Part shown: one piece after another, positions 48,843 to 56,261 of the stretch | Layout: every line of letters begins with the position of its first letter | Position numbering within the stretch: position 1 is the stretch's first letter | DNA from: Bradyrhizobium genosp. SA-3 | Lineage (GTDB): Bacteria; Pseudomonadota; Alphaproteobacteria; Rhizobiales; Xanthobacteraceae | Length of the DNA stretch: 64,000 bases | Direction: 5' to 3' | NCBI RefSeq assembly: GCF_004212635.1 | Contig: NZ_PSRT01000017.1 | Coordinates: forward strand, 1-64,000 | Notes under the pieces: model-generated | The model's input: the letters and a program-made list of their open reading frames with translations, nothing else | Databases searched by the model: none | What the model was told of the DNA's origin: nothing | Translations under genes and position numbers: made by a program

Positions 48843-49466
48843 ATGCCCTACATGTTCGACCCAATCGACTTCAACGGCACGGTCTTTGACCTCGACGAGA
48901 CGTCGGTGATGGCTAAGGGTTCGATGCGATTTAGTCCCAAGCCTATCCCGGCGTCCTATTTCCCAAAATCTCTCATCTTTAACGCTGCCTCTTCAAGGCT
49001 GCCGGACATGTTTCACATGTCGAGAGGCTTCTTTGTTGTCTCCGAGCGGGCGCGGGCAGTGATGGAACACTGGGCGCCCGGTGCGGTCGAATTCATTCCG
49101 GTCGCACATCAGGCGCGGCCGAAGGTCGCCGCCACGTTGAAGTTCGACAGCGCCTATTACTTCATCAACATCCTCGGTCGCGCCCAGCGGCTCCTGTGGC
49201 GTGAAATGCCGGCCCAAGATTATCAGTCCAAGACTGACGATGGCGCGGAGATTTTCGGGTTGGTGAACGAATTCAGCGAATGGAGGCTTCGCGAACGTGA
49301 ACCTGGGGAGCCGCTGATCTGGCGGGACGAGGCTTGGCGGGACGGAAACAAGGAATACCGAGGTTGGACCCCAGTTCTCATTGAGGATGTGCTCTGGCGA
49401 GAACTTGACGCTAATTTTCCCGATCAGTTGCACGCGCTTCAGATCGGTGAAGGCTACGGCGTGTAG
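48843..49466 (+). CDS. Imm11-like (DUF1629) putative immunity protein
   Basis: A 207-residue soluble protein. The segment SRGFFVVSERARAVMEHWAP then GAVEFIPVAHQARPK fits the pattern I know from the Imm11/DUF1629 family, in which an SER-based helix is followed by a F(I/F)PV strand. The second half contains REREPGEPLIWRDEAW and WTPVLIEDVLWRELDANF. Such proteins neutralise polymorphic toxins, but no toxin gene is adjacent, so this would be an orphan. Codon use is less GC-biased than in core genes. ATG 48843 (MPYMF) is preferred; TTG 48807 is possible. It lies inside the tRNA-His element. Confidence 0.5.
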   Translation: MPYMFDPIDFNGTVFDLDETSVMAKGSMRFSPKPIPASYFPKSLIFNAASSRLPDMFHMSRGFFVVSERARAVMEHWAPGAVEFIPVAHQARPKVAATLKFDSAYYFINILGRAQRLLWREMPAQDYQSKTDDGAEIFGLVNEFSEWRLREREPGEPLIWRDEAWRDGNKEYRGWTPVLIEDVLWRELDANFPDQLHALQIGEGYGV

Positions 49467-49581
49467 TCAGGCTCGCGCTGTGAAGGTCCGCGTTTGGCCC
49501 ATAGCGTCCATTTGGTCGCATCAGCGTTTGCGAAGCTCTTGGACGACAAGCGGACGTCCTTGTAAGCAGAGACTAAAGAAA

Positions 49582-49628
49582 TCGGCCGCACCCGAGGGAT
49601 CCTGATGGAAAACCTTAGGTGCGGCCGA
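49582..49628 (-). terminator. Hairpin, probable terminator for the 49638-49868 gene
   Basis: Perfect 11-bp arms tcggccgcacc (49582-49592) and ggtgcggccga (49618-49628), the minus-strand copy being followed by tttcttt. It lies just past the small minus-strand gene. Confidence 0.6.
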
Positions 49629-49637
49629 CCTATTTAT

Positions 49638-49868
49638 CTACGCCCAAGATGTTGCAACGACGATGCCCCAGTTTCCTTTTGGGTTGGGACGTCGCCACTG
49701 GGGCTTAGCCATGAGGTTGAGAGCTACCAACGCATCTCGGTAGCTAGTGTATTTATGCTCCCTGCCTTTTGGGCCAACCCAGTATCCACCGGCTCGGCGG
49801 CACGTAATGGGGTCAAATGAAGTACCATCAGATGCGGTTGGAATCCTAATCAACGGGGCTCTCCTCAT
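49638..49868 (-). CDS. Small hypothetical protein of the tRNA-His element
   Basis: A 76-residue protein: MRRAPLIRIPTASDGTSFDP, then GGYWVGPKGREHKYTSYRDA and WRRPNPKGNWGIVVATSW. Aromatic-rich, possibly DNA-associated; no named family. It is coherent and has its own hairpin downstream. Seems to be cargo of the integrated element. Confidence 0.6.
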   Translation of the reverse strand: MRRAPLIRIPTASDGTSFDPITCRRAGGYWVGPKGREHKYTSYRDALVALNLMAKPQWRRPNPKGNWGIVVATSWA

Positions 49869-50052
49869 CGAGCAGAATTGCTCACTAACGCCCCTATAGC
49901 GAGCCGCTCACGGATTTCGCGATGAATCGAAAGAAAAATCGTTCTACCGCTGTCTTCCCTCAGTGCCGGATTCTCGTGGAGTTGTGAGAGAAGCACCGAT
50001 CATCCTCCTAGGCCGGCCAGCAGTCGTCTTCCTCTTGCCCGCTGGTACATCG

Positions 50053-50868
50053 TCAAGCGGGCAAATCGCTATTCCTGATGTGCGCAGGAATTCCGACGAT
50101 GTTAGCGATTTTTCGCCAGATCCTGCGAAAGCCGTACTGCGACCATGGTCGGGCCGACGCTTCGTAAATGACAACAGGTCCGCCGGCTGGCTTCTCGCCA
50201 TAGAATGCAATGGCGTGCCCCAATTCCTCCATAACCATTGGGAGGACCTTTAGATCATGTTCGGTCACTCGCGATCGCTTGCTGGTCATACGCAGGATTA
50301 GGTCTTCATCAATCTGCTCCCATCGAAGGCCTCGAATCCACTTACCGTATCTTGGATGTACAATGTCGGATGGATCAGCCTCGTCATTCGGCACCCATTC
50401 TCCAAGCACTTCCTTCTGAGTAAGGCGCAGTTCAAATTGAAGAGCTTGCGCGAGCGCGATGGAGAAGTAACCAATTTCCCGAGCTTTGTTCCTGAGCGCG
50501 GTGGCTTGATCTGCCGTCATCCTCGCGATGCGTGGAGTAGACCCAGCTTGAACGCGAGCGAGGCTCAGGGCTTCGAAAAGACGCGCGCACTCTCTATCCT
50601 CCAGTATCGTCGCGCCAAATCGAAACAACGCGCTTAGACGGCCCGTCAGAGCGGACGCCATCGCCGCCTTGCCGCTAGCAGCCCAATCGCGCTGCCAGGT
50701 AACCAATGTGCGGGCACGAATGTCTCTCAGCCGGTGCTCGCCTTTCTCTCTGGCGATTCGCGCCAGCATCCGACGATGCTTGACGCGGACCTCGTGTTTG
50801 ATCTCATGGAAAGACGAGTCCGGATCGATCTGGTATTCCTTGATCAAAGTCCCGAGCGTCAAGCTCAT
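50053..50868 (-). pseudogene. Truncated site-specific integrase (second relic)
   Basis: A 271-residue frame from ATG 50868 (MSLTLGTLIKEYQIDPDSSF). It has an N-terminal SAM-like region (EKGEHRLRDIRARTLVTWQR), then LQFELRLTQKEVLGEWVP, where the Arg in ELRLTQKEVL is the first catalytic Arg, then RVTEHDLKVLPMVMEELGHA and a stop right after RNSDLPA. The HxxR and Tyr motifs that should follow are absent and were not found in other frames within 150 bp downstream. Catalytically dead or a remnant. Upstream codons to 51168 are Arg/Ser-rich noise. Confidence 0.75.
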
Positions 50869-51122
50869 CGATGAACCTATCCGTTCACAAAGTACGTCCC
50901 TAAAATAATTACCACGATCGCTATTGTGCCGACGATACCGAGAACGCCCTCGGCCTTTATCGTAGACCCGAGAAGATGAATTTCCATTCTTTGTCGATGC
51001 TGCACGACGAATCTCCCTTCGATCAGACCTAACCGTTGTGCTTGATCTCCTGGAGAAGACAATCGAGCGCCTTCGAAATATCCTAATGTCTCGAATTTTC
51101 ATGCACTTACGAGACTTGGCGT

Positions 51123-51157
51123 CAGGTTGTCGCTCTCTGCGAAAGAGCGACAACCTG
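51123..51157 (+). terminator. Perfect hairpin with T-run (copy 1)
   Basis: Perfect 14-bp arms caggttgtcgctct and agagcgacaacctg, loop ctgcgaa, then cttttttg. Canonical terminator shape on the plus strand although no plus-strand gene precedes it. Confidence 0.6.
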
Positions 51158-51294
51158 CTTTTTTGCAAAATGCTTTGCTATTAAGTCCAAGCGCTTTCAG
51201 CGGAATTTCTGGGCGATGCGGATCGTACTGATTGCCGATCAGCAAGTAATGACTGACACCGACCGGTCGCGCTAACGGATTCAACGGCTTAGAC

Positions 51295-51327
51295 AGGCTG
51301 TCGCTCTTTACCAAGGAGCGACAACCT
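51295..51327. repeat. Related hairpin (copy 2)
   Basis: Arms aggctgtcgctc and gagcgacaacct; the right arm is identical to that of copy 1. One mismatch in the stem and no T-run. Confidence 0.55.
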
Positions 51328-51544
51328 AAAGCCAAAAAGAGCGAGTGGAGGGAAGCGAGCCGCCGCCGGGACGCCAGACAAGGGGCAGCGGCTCGCTTTG
51401 CCTGCCGCGGCCGGAAAGGAGAAGGGGCCGCAGGCTGTCGGGGTTTTCTCATGAAGGTCGGACACTCACCGACTTGTCCGCCCCCTCGGTCGACCGCTCC
51501 AATCTGGGCGTAGACCCTCGATCAGGAAGTGGCTCGCCCTTACC

Positions 51545-52471
51545 TTACCCCGCCACCATCACCACCACCGGCAACGTCACCGCCGCCAGCAGCGTCCCCA
51601 GCGCCACCGCGCCTGACACCGGGTTCACCAGCCGTTGATACTGAACCGCGAAGATGTACGCGTTGGCGCCGGTCGGCATCGCCGCGAACAGCACGACGAC
51701 GCCGGCCGCGATCGGCGGCAGGTCGAGCAGTTTGGCCAGCAGATACGCGGCCGCCGGCATCGTCATCAGCTTGAGCGCGCACATCACCAAAATGCTCAGC
51801 TTCTCGCCTTTCACCTCGAACCGGAACAGGTTGATGCCGAGCGCGATCAGTGCCGTCGGTGATCCCGCCTGTGCCAGCAGTTCGATCGTCTTGTCGACGA
51901 CGGGGTTGAGGCCGAGGCCCGTAAAACGCCAGATCACGCCAAAGCCGATCGCCAGCATCAGCGGGTTGCGCGCGAGGTCGGCGAGCACGGGCGAGACCAC
52001 CGACAGCGCCGAGCCGGTCCGCTTGCGGCTGACAAGCTCCATCTGCAGGATGCCGCAGAGCCAGAGCAGCGGCGTGTTCACCGACAGGATCAGCGCCATC
52101 GGGCCTGCGGCCTCATTGCCCAGCGCCGAGAGCGTCAAGGGAATGCCGAGCATCACGATATTGCCGTAGACCGAGCCGATCGCGAACACGACGCCGTCCT
52201 CGCGCTCGTCGCGCCGCAGCGCCGAGAGCGCCAGCGCCGCGATCCAGGTGATCGCGAGCGCGCCGTAATAGGCGCCCCACATCCGGTAGGGACTGACGTC
52301 GGGGAATTCCGAGACGACGATGGTGCGGAAGAGCAAAGCGGGGATGGCGATGCTGAAGGCGAACTCGCTGATGCCCTTGTGCGCGCTCTCCGAGACGAAG
52401 CGAAACAGCACTGCGGCATAGCCGGCGGCAATCAGCGCAAACACCGGCGCGACGATCAGCAATGTGGCCAT
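51545..52471 (-). CDS. AEC-family transporter (auxin efflux carrier type)
   Basis: A 308-residue inner-membrane protein with about ten hydrophobic helices in two five-helix halves, typical of AEC/BASS-related permeases: MATLLIVAPVFALIAAGYAA, GSVYGNIVMLGIPLTLSALG (conserved NIVMLGIP) and AAMPTGANAYIFAVQYQ (conserved PxGANAY). The family exports or imports organic anions such as malate or malonate; substrate unknown. It is the first intact core gene past the tRNA-His element. Confidence 0.93.
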   Translation of the reverse strand: MATLLIVAPVFALIAAGYAAVLFRFVSESAHKGISEFAFSIAIPALLFRTIVVSEFPDVSPYRMWGAYYGALAITWIAALALSALRRDEREDGVVFAIGSVYGNIVMLGIPLTLSALGNEAAGPMALILSVNTPLLWLCGILQMELVSRKRTGSALSVVSPVLADLARNPLMLAIGFGVIWRFTGLGLNPVVDKTIELLAQAGSPTALIALGINLFRFEVKGEKLSILVMCALKLMTMPAAAYLLAKLLDLPPIAAGVVVLFAAMPTGANAYIFAVQYQRLVNPVSGAVALGTLLAAVTLPVVVMVAG

Positions 52472-52859
52472 GCGCCCCTCACCTCACGGGGATCTGGCTG
52501 ACCACCCCACGCATCCTCGATCATGCCATCATGCCACTGTTTTGCCCGACGCGTCAAATTGATTTCGTAAAATCCGTAAAAGCCAATCCGCAGCTGGACT
52601 TGGCTACTGTGCATGGGGTTGTTTTTGCGGTTATTGGTTGGATGGTCGCTGAGGCCTCGGGTCGAGAGCCCGATCTCCACCCACAACTGTCATCCCCCGC
52701 GAAGGCGGGGGATGACACCTGGAAGCAGCTCCGTGCCGACACCGGACCGCCCGCCCTGTTGCCGAGACCGCACACGTCCCGGCTTTCGCATCTCCCCTCG
52801 GTTGCCAACCAACGCCCGTTCACCCACTATTCCAATCGACTCGACATGTGGGGGGATCG
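52472..52859. other. 388-bp intergenic region with a conserved Bradyrhizobium-type module
   Basis: From 52527 the sequence ttttgcccgacgcgtcaaat leads to actgtgcatggggttgtttt at 52606-52625. I recall this arrangement from many Bradyrhizobium intergenic regions. A hairpin gtcatcccccgc/gcgggggatgac lies at about 52689-52716. No gene is supported. Confidence 0.55.
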
Positions 52860-53219
52860 ATGCCGCCGTTTCGCTTGAAGAAGTCAAAAGCCTTGGCCGC
52901 TACAACCCTCGGGATTGCCCTGGCTGTCCTGGTCCTGCCGCGCGCCGGCTTCGCCTACACCCAGGAAGAGCAGCAGGCCTGCACCCCCGACGCGATGCGG
53001 CTGTGCGGCGAGTTCGTTCCGAACGTCGATGCCATCACCGCCTGCATGATCGCGAAGAAGTCGCAGCTCTCGCCGCAGTGTCGGGTGTTCTTCCGGCCGG
53101 GACCAGAGCCGGGCGAGGTGCGTGCCGGCAAGCCGACCCACATCGCGCCCAAGACGGCGAAGAAGAGCACCAAACCGGCGGCGAAGGCGAGCAAGAAGAA
53201 GAAATCCAGCGAAGGCTGA
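52860..53219 (+). CDS. Exported Cys-containing small protein
   Basis: A 119-residue protein with a signal peptide (MPPFRLKKSKALAATTLGIA, cleavage near GFA), then YTQEEQQACTPDAMRLCGEF, NVDAITACMIAKKSQLSPQC and a Lys-rich tail ending KKKKSSEG. Four Cys with regular spacing suggest two disulfides in the periplasm; the pattern looks like the Cys-rich repeat of small alphaproteobacterial exported proteins. ATG 52860 has GGGGGATC upstream; GTG 52848 would also fit. No function is known. Confidence 0.8.
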   Translation: MPPFRLKKSKALAATTLGIALAVLVLPRAGFAYTQEEQQACTPDAMRLCGEFVPNVDAITACMIAKKSQLSPQCRVFFRPGPEPGEVRAGKPTHIAPKTAKKSTKPAAKASKKKKSSEG

Positions 53220-53580
53220 GTGCGACAGCACTGTCCGCGCCTAAACTTCGCTGCTGCGTTTCCGCCGCCGGACTCGTTTTGTTCACGCGATCGGCGCGCT
53301 AGCCTTGCGGCAATGATGAGCGCGCGGGATGGAAAAGAGTCGCGAAGCGATTTGCCCGGCAAGGTTGCATTCCACTTTATCCCGCCTCGCTGCTCAAAAA
53401 ACGCACGAATGCAGGCGCTTTGCTGCAGTTTTCATCGAGCGTCATACCAGGCAGTGTGACTCAAAAGCCAACACGCCTTGTTATTTCGTGGCGGCAACGC
53501 AACTTCCGATAAATTTTTCTTTCACGAATCAGCGCGCTGATTCATTTTCGAGCCACGGGGTCAATCTGGAGGCCGAAGGT

Positions 53581-54258
53581 ATGAACGTTATTGTTTTTGC
53601 ATCGCGTAAAGGCGGCTCGGGCAAGAGCACCCTGGCTGCACATCTCGCCGCGCAGATCAAGGCGAGCAAGCAGGTCATGCTGGTGGACGCGGATCCGCAA
53701 GGCTCGCTCACGCTGTGGCACAAGCTGCGTGGCACCAACGAGCCGCCGATCAAGCCGGCCGTGAACTCCGTCAGCGGCATCGTCTCCGCGGCCAAGCGCG
53801 ACGGTTATGAATGGGTGTTGATCGACACGCCGCCGAACCTGTCGGCCGTCGTCGACGACGCGATCAGGAACGCGACGATGGTGATCATTCCGGCGCGGCC
53901 CGGCGTGTTCGACGTCAACGCGGTGCAGGAAACCATCCAGATGTGCCGCGCCGCGCGCAAGCCCTACGCGGTCGTGCTCAACGGTGCGCCTGCGCGCCGC
54001 GACGAGTCCGAAAGTCCGATCGTCACCATCGCGCGCGAGGCGCTGGCGAAATTCCGCGCTCCGGTGTGGGGTGGCCAGATCACCAACCGTTCGGATCTGC
54101 TGATGGCGCTCAGCCATGGCGAAGGCGCGCGGGAGTATCAGGCCGAGAGTCGTGCGGCACAGGAAATTGCAAGACTGTGGGCGGCGATCGAGCGTTCAGT
54201 GAAGGCTATTCGCGGCACGGCGTCGGCGTCCGGCGCAATGCACAAGCAGGCGGCATAA
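53581..54258 (+). CDS. ParA/MinD-like P-loop ATPase
   Basis: A 225-residue deviant Walker ATPase: MNVIVFASRKGGSGKSTLAA (deviant Walker A KGGSGKST), the DxD in MLVDADPQGSLTLWHKLRG, the switch LIDTPPNLSAVVDDAI and the C-terminal AREYQAESRAAQEIARLWAA. ParA-type proteins position DNA or protein cargo on the nucleoid. No parB or partner lies beside it, so it is an orphan ParA. The ATG at 53581 begins the protein; the open frame upstream is noise. A terminator follows at 54283. Confidence 0.92.
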   Translation: MNVIVFASRKGGSGKSTLAAHLAAQIKASKQVMLVDADPQGSLTLWHKLRGTNEPPIKPAVNSVSGIVSAAKRDGYEWVLIDTPPNLSAVVDDAIRNATMVIIPARPGVFDVNAVQETIQMCRAARKPYAVVLNGAPARRDESESPIVTIAREALAKFRAPVWGGQITNRSDLLMALSHGEGAREYQAESRAAQEIARLWAAIERSVKAIRGTASASGAMHKQAA

Positions 54259-54282
54259 TTTCATCATTCATTTCCCCGGACG

Positions 54283-54316
54283 AAAACGCGCGGACAAGCC
54301 GCGCGTTTTGCGTTTT
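54283..54316 (+). terminator. Rho-independent terminator after the ParA-like gene
   Basis: Stem aaaacgcgcgg/ccgcgcgtttt with loop acaag and further T (gcgttttt). Confidence 0.92.
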
Positions 54317-54335
54317 TCGGGTCTGCTGAAGGAGG

Positions 54336-54482
54336 CTACGCCACCATCAGCATGTAGAACACGATGACCGGCGACAGGGTGAGGATCACTGACCAGATGC
54401 CGGCGGCCCAGAGAATGTCCTCGGTGGTAAAGCTCTGCTGTCCGGCGTCGTAATGCGACGCCATCTCATTATGATTATTCAC
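54336..54482 (-). CDS. Small membrane protein (48 aa)
   Basis: GTG start at 54482 with GGAGG five bases upstream; product VNNHNEMASHYDAGQQSFTT then EDILWAAGIWSVILTLSPVI and a hydrophobic end (VFYMLMVA). One C-terminal membrane helix. The strong ribosome site favours this start over longer ones. No named family. Confidence 0.6.
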   Translation of the reverse strand: MNNHNEMASHYDAGQQSFTTEDILWAAGIWSVILTLSPVIVFYMLMVA

Positions 54483-54907
54483 AAACGCCTCCGCGAGTTC
54501 TTCGCTTATGGGCGTCAGTGATACGCGGGATGTTTTAAGATTCCGGGGCGCAGCGAGCTGCACATTTGAACACAGCTGCTACCACGGGTTAACCATCCCC
54601 GTGGCGCCGTCAGCCCGCCAGCCAGACGCATATGGATTTCACGAGGACTGTCTGCGGGCTTGCTCCGCCTCTCTCGCTTGCGGGAGAGGCCGACGCGCCC
54701 CGGGCGATGCGCAGCATCGTCCCGCGCGCGGCGGGTGAGGGCTCTCGCCACGCAGGGACATCCTCCTCACCTCAACAATCCCGACGCGGAGACACCCCCA
54801 CCCCAGCCCTCCCCCGCAAGCGGGAGAAGGAGCCCAGTGCCGATGCCGCCGCATCGTGCACACCATATGCGATAGCCCTGCCCCTCCAGGGGAGGGTAAA
54901 TGAAGCC
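54483..54907. repeat. intergenic region with a large palindromic repeat (ctctcgcttgcgggagag family)
   Basis: From about 54660 to 54895, blocks ctctcgcttgcgggagaggc, gcgatgcgcagcatcg, cccgcgcgcggcgggtgagg and ccccgcaagcgggagaag form nested stems. No coding segment. The gap separates the small membrane protein gene from the broken dapA-family gene. Confidence 0.7.
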
Positions 54908-55816
54908 CTACGCTGCGACTTTCATCCGTCGCTCGATCTCGCGATCGATCGTTGCGGCGAGCTCGCTGCTCACTTCCACCATCGGCAGACGCACTTCGGG
55001 GCTGTCGATCAGGCCGCTGCGCCACAGCCAGTACTTCGCCGGTGCGGGGCTTGGTTCGGCGAACAACAGGCGCGTCAGCTCGGCGACCTCCTGCCAGCGC
55101 GCCTGCGCGGCGTCATGGTTGCCGCGCTTGAGCTCGGCATACACAGCTGCAAATGCCACGGTCTCGACATGGGCGGACAGTACGATGCCGCCGTCGGCGC
55201 CGTCGGTGAGCGCCTCGAAATAGTTCGCGTCCTCGCCGGTGAGCACGCGAAAATCCTTCGGCCTATCGCGCAGCAGCGCGATCGATTGCTCGCGGCTCGC
55301 GCCGCAATCCTTGAGGCCAATGATGTTCTTGTGTTCGGCGAGCCGCAGCAGCGTCTGGTTGGTGATGTTCACCGAGGTGCGATAGGGAATGTTGTAGAGC
55401 GCAATCGGCTAGGCGGCGTGATCGGCGAGCGCCTCGAAATGCGCCAGCAGCCCGCGCTGCGACGGCCGCACGTAATAGGGGCTCGCGATCAGATAGCCGT
55501 CGATCGGCCAGTCCGCGGTTTCATCGAGGCGATCCTTCAGCCGCGAGGTGTCCGCGCCTGACAGTCCGAGGCAGATCGGCAAGGTGCGGCGGCCCGCCGC
55601 GATCTCGTCGCGGACGATGGCGACGAGGCGCTCGAGTTCAGCCTCGCGCAGCGTCATGCCTTCACCCGAGCTCGCCCCCAGGATGAAGCCGTCGACGGCC
55701 TGTGTGCCGTAGTGCCGCGTCAGCCGCCGCAATGACGGCTCGTCGAGACGGCCATCGCGAAATGGCGTCACCAGCGGCAGCCACAACCCATGCAATTGGT
55801 CTCGTAGTCCGGTCAT
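54908..55816 (-). pseudogene. DapA-family aldolase gene interrupted by an amber codon
   Basis: Dihydrodipicolinate synthase / N-acetylneuraminate lyase family. From ATG 55816: MTGLRDQLHGLWLPLVTPFR, GASSGEGMTLREAELERLVA, SPYYVRPSQRGLLAHFEALA (the Tyr-based loop) and then TAG at 55409-55411 directly after DHAA. The same frame continues without another stop: PIALYNIPYRTSVNI, then NIIGLKDCG with the Schiff-base Lys, to the normal end at 54908. Exactly one nonsense codon, most simply CAG to TAG, breaks an otherwise full-length gene of about 302 codons. Either a recent pseudogene or a sequencing error. Confidence 0.8.
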
Positions 55817-55859
55817 GTTTCCATCTCCTTCTCGGAAAAAACCTGAGACGGAGGGCACA

Positions 55860-55995
55860 TGAAAAAACCCCGTCCAGGCGGCGGGGTTTTCGGGATCAGC
55901 TCGCGATGACGAAGTCAGCCTAGCGCGCGCAACATTCCGAGGTCCCCGGATGGGGCCCTTTTTTCGAAACGAGTGCGCACGACTTCGTGATCATG
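55860..55995 (-). ncRNA. Candidate small RNA or leader ending in a terminator
   Basis: On the minus strand a promoter-like pair (see 56001-56029) is followed about 110-130 bases later by ccccgccgcctggacgggg and a run of six T at about 55886-55862, a canonical terminator. A second hairpin, gggccccatccggggacc, lies midway (about 55937-55956). The interval has no obvious protein, though a 24-codon frame starting atgatcacg is present. It lies upstream of the dapA-family gene and could be its attenuated leader or an independent RNA. Confidence 0.4.
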
Positions 55996-56000
55996 TGCAA

Positions 56001-56029
56001 ATGATGCGAGGTATGCCTGGAACTGTCAA
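56001..56029 (-). promoter_or_regulatory. Sigma70-type promoter candidate
   Basis: TTGACA (56024-56029, minus strand) and CATCAT (56001-56006) are separated by exactly 17 bases. The -35 box is perfect, the -10 box is weak (TATAAT has four matches at most), but the spacing is optimal and a terminator lies at RNA-sized distance. Confidence 0.45.
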
Positions 56030-56060
56030 TACACGCGGAAGGCGAGGCACCATTTTGACG

Positions 56061-56088
56061 AAAAAAAGCCGGACCCGAAGGCCCGGCT
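56061..56088 (-). terminator. Rho-independent terminator of the lsrB transcript
   Basis: On the minus strand agccgggcc/ggtccggct followed by seven T. It stands about 175 bp downstream of the lsrB stop. Confidence 0.85.
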
Positions 56089-56261
56089 TAGGTATTGGCC
56101 ACGTGAGGCCGACACAATCACCTTCCAAGAGGGATTACTGAACTCCCGCGCCACTGGAGGAGGGGGACAAATGCGCAACGCGAAGGCTCAGCGTGCAAAC
56201 AGTATGAGCTTGACGAGCGCCCTGCAGCAACAGCCGAGGCCGCATGTCAGTCATGCGGAAA

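Larger units (their letters stand above)
50869..51544. other. Non-coding end of the tRNA-His element with three hairpins
   Basis: No credible gene. Contains two related hairpins (51123-51157 and 51295-51327) and a third (aagcgagccgc/gcggctcgctt, about 51354-51401). This 676-bp stretch separates the truncated integrase from the AEC transporter gene and may hold the right boundary of the element; no copy of the tRNA 3' end was found in it by eye. Confidence 0.5.

Noticed and set aside
49944..50210. 88-codon minus-strand frame overlapping the truncated integrase end
   Set aside because: Checked as a possible frameshifted integrase C-terminus, but it has no HxxR or Tyr motif and no integrase-like sequence.
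51099..51452. 117-codon minus-strand frame at the end of the tRNA-His element
   Set aside because: It crosses both hairpins, with the same short motif from each arm, and has no domain or good start; read as non-coding.
52462..52878. 138-codon plus-strand frame in the AEC-downstream gap
   Set aside because: It overlaps the AEC gene start and a conserved intergenic module; composition is not protein-like.
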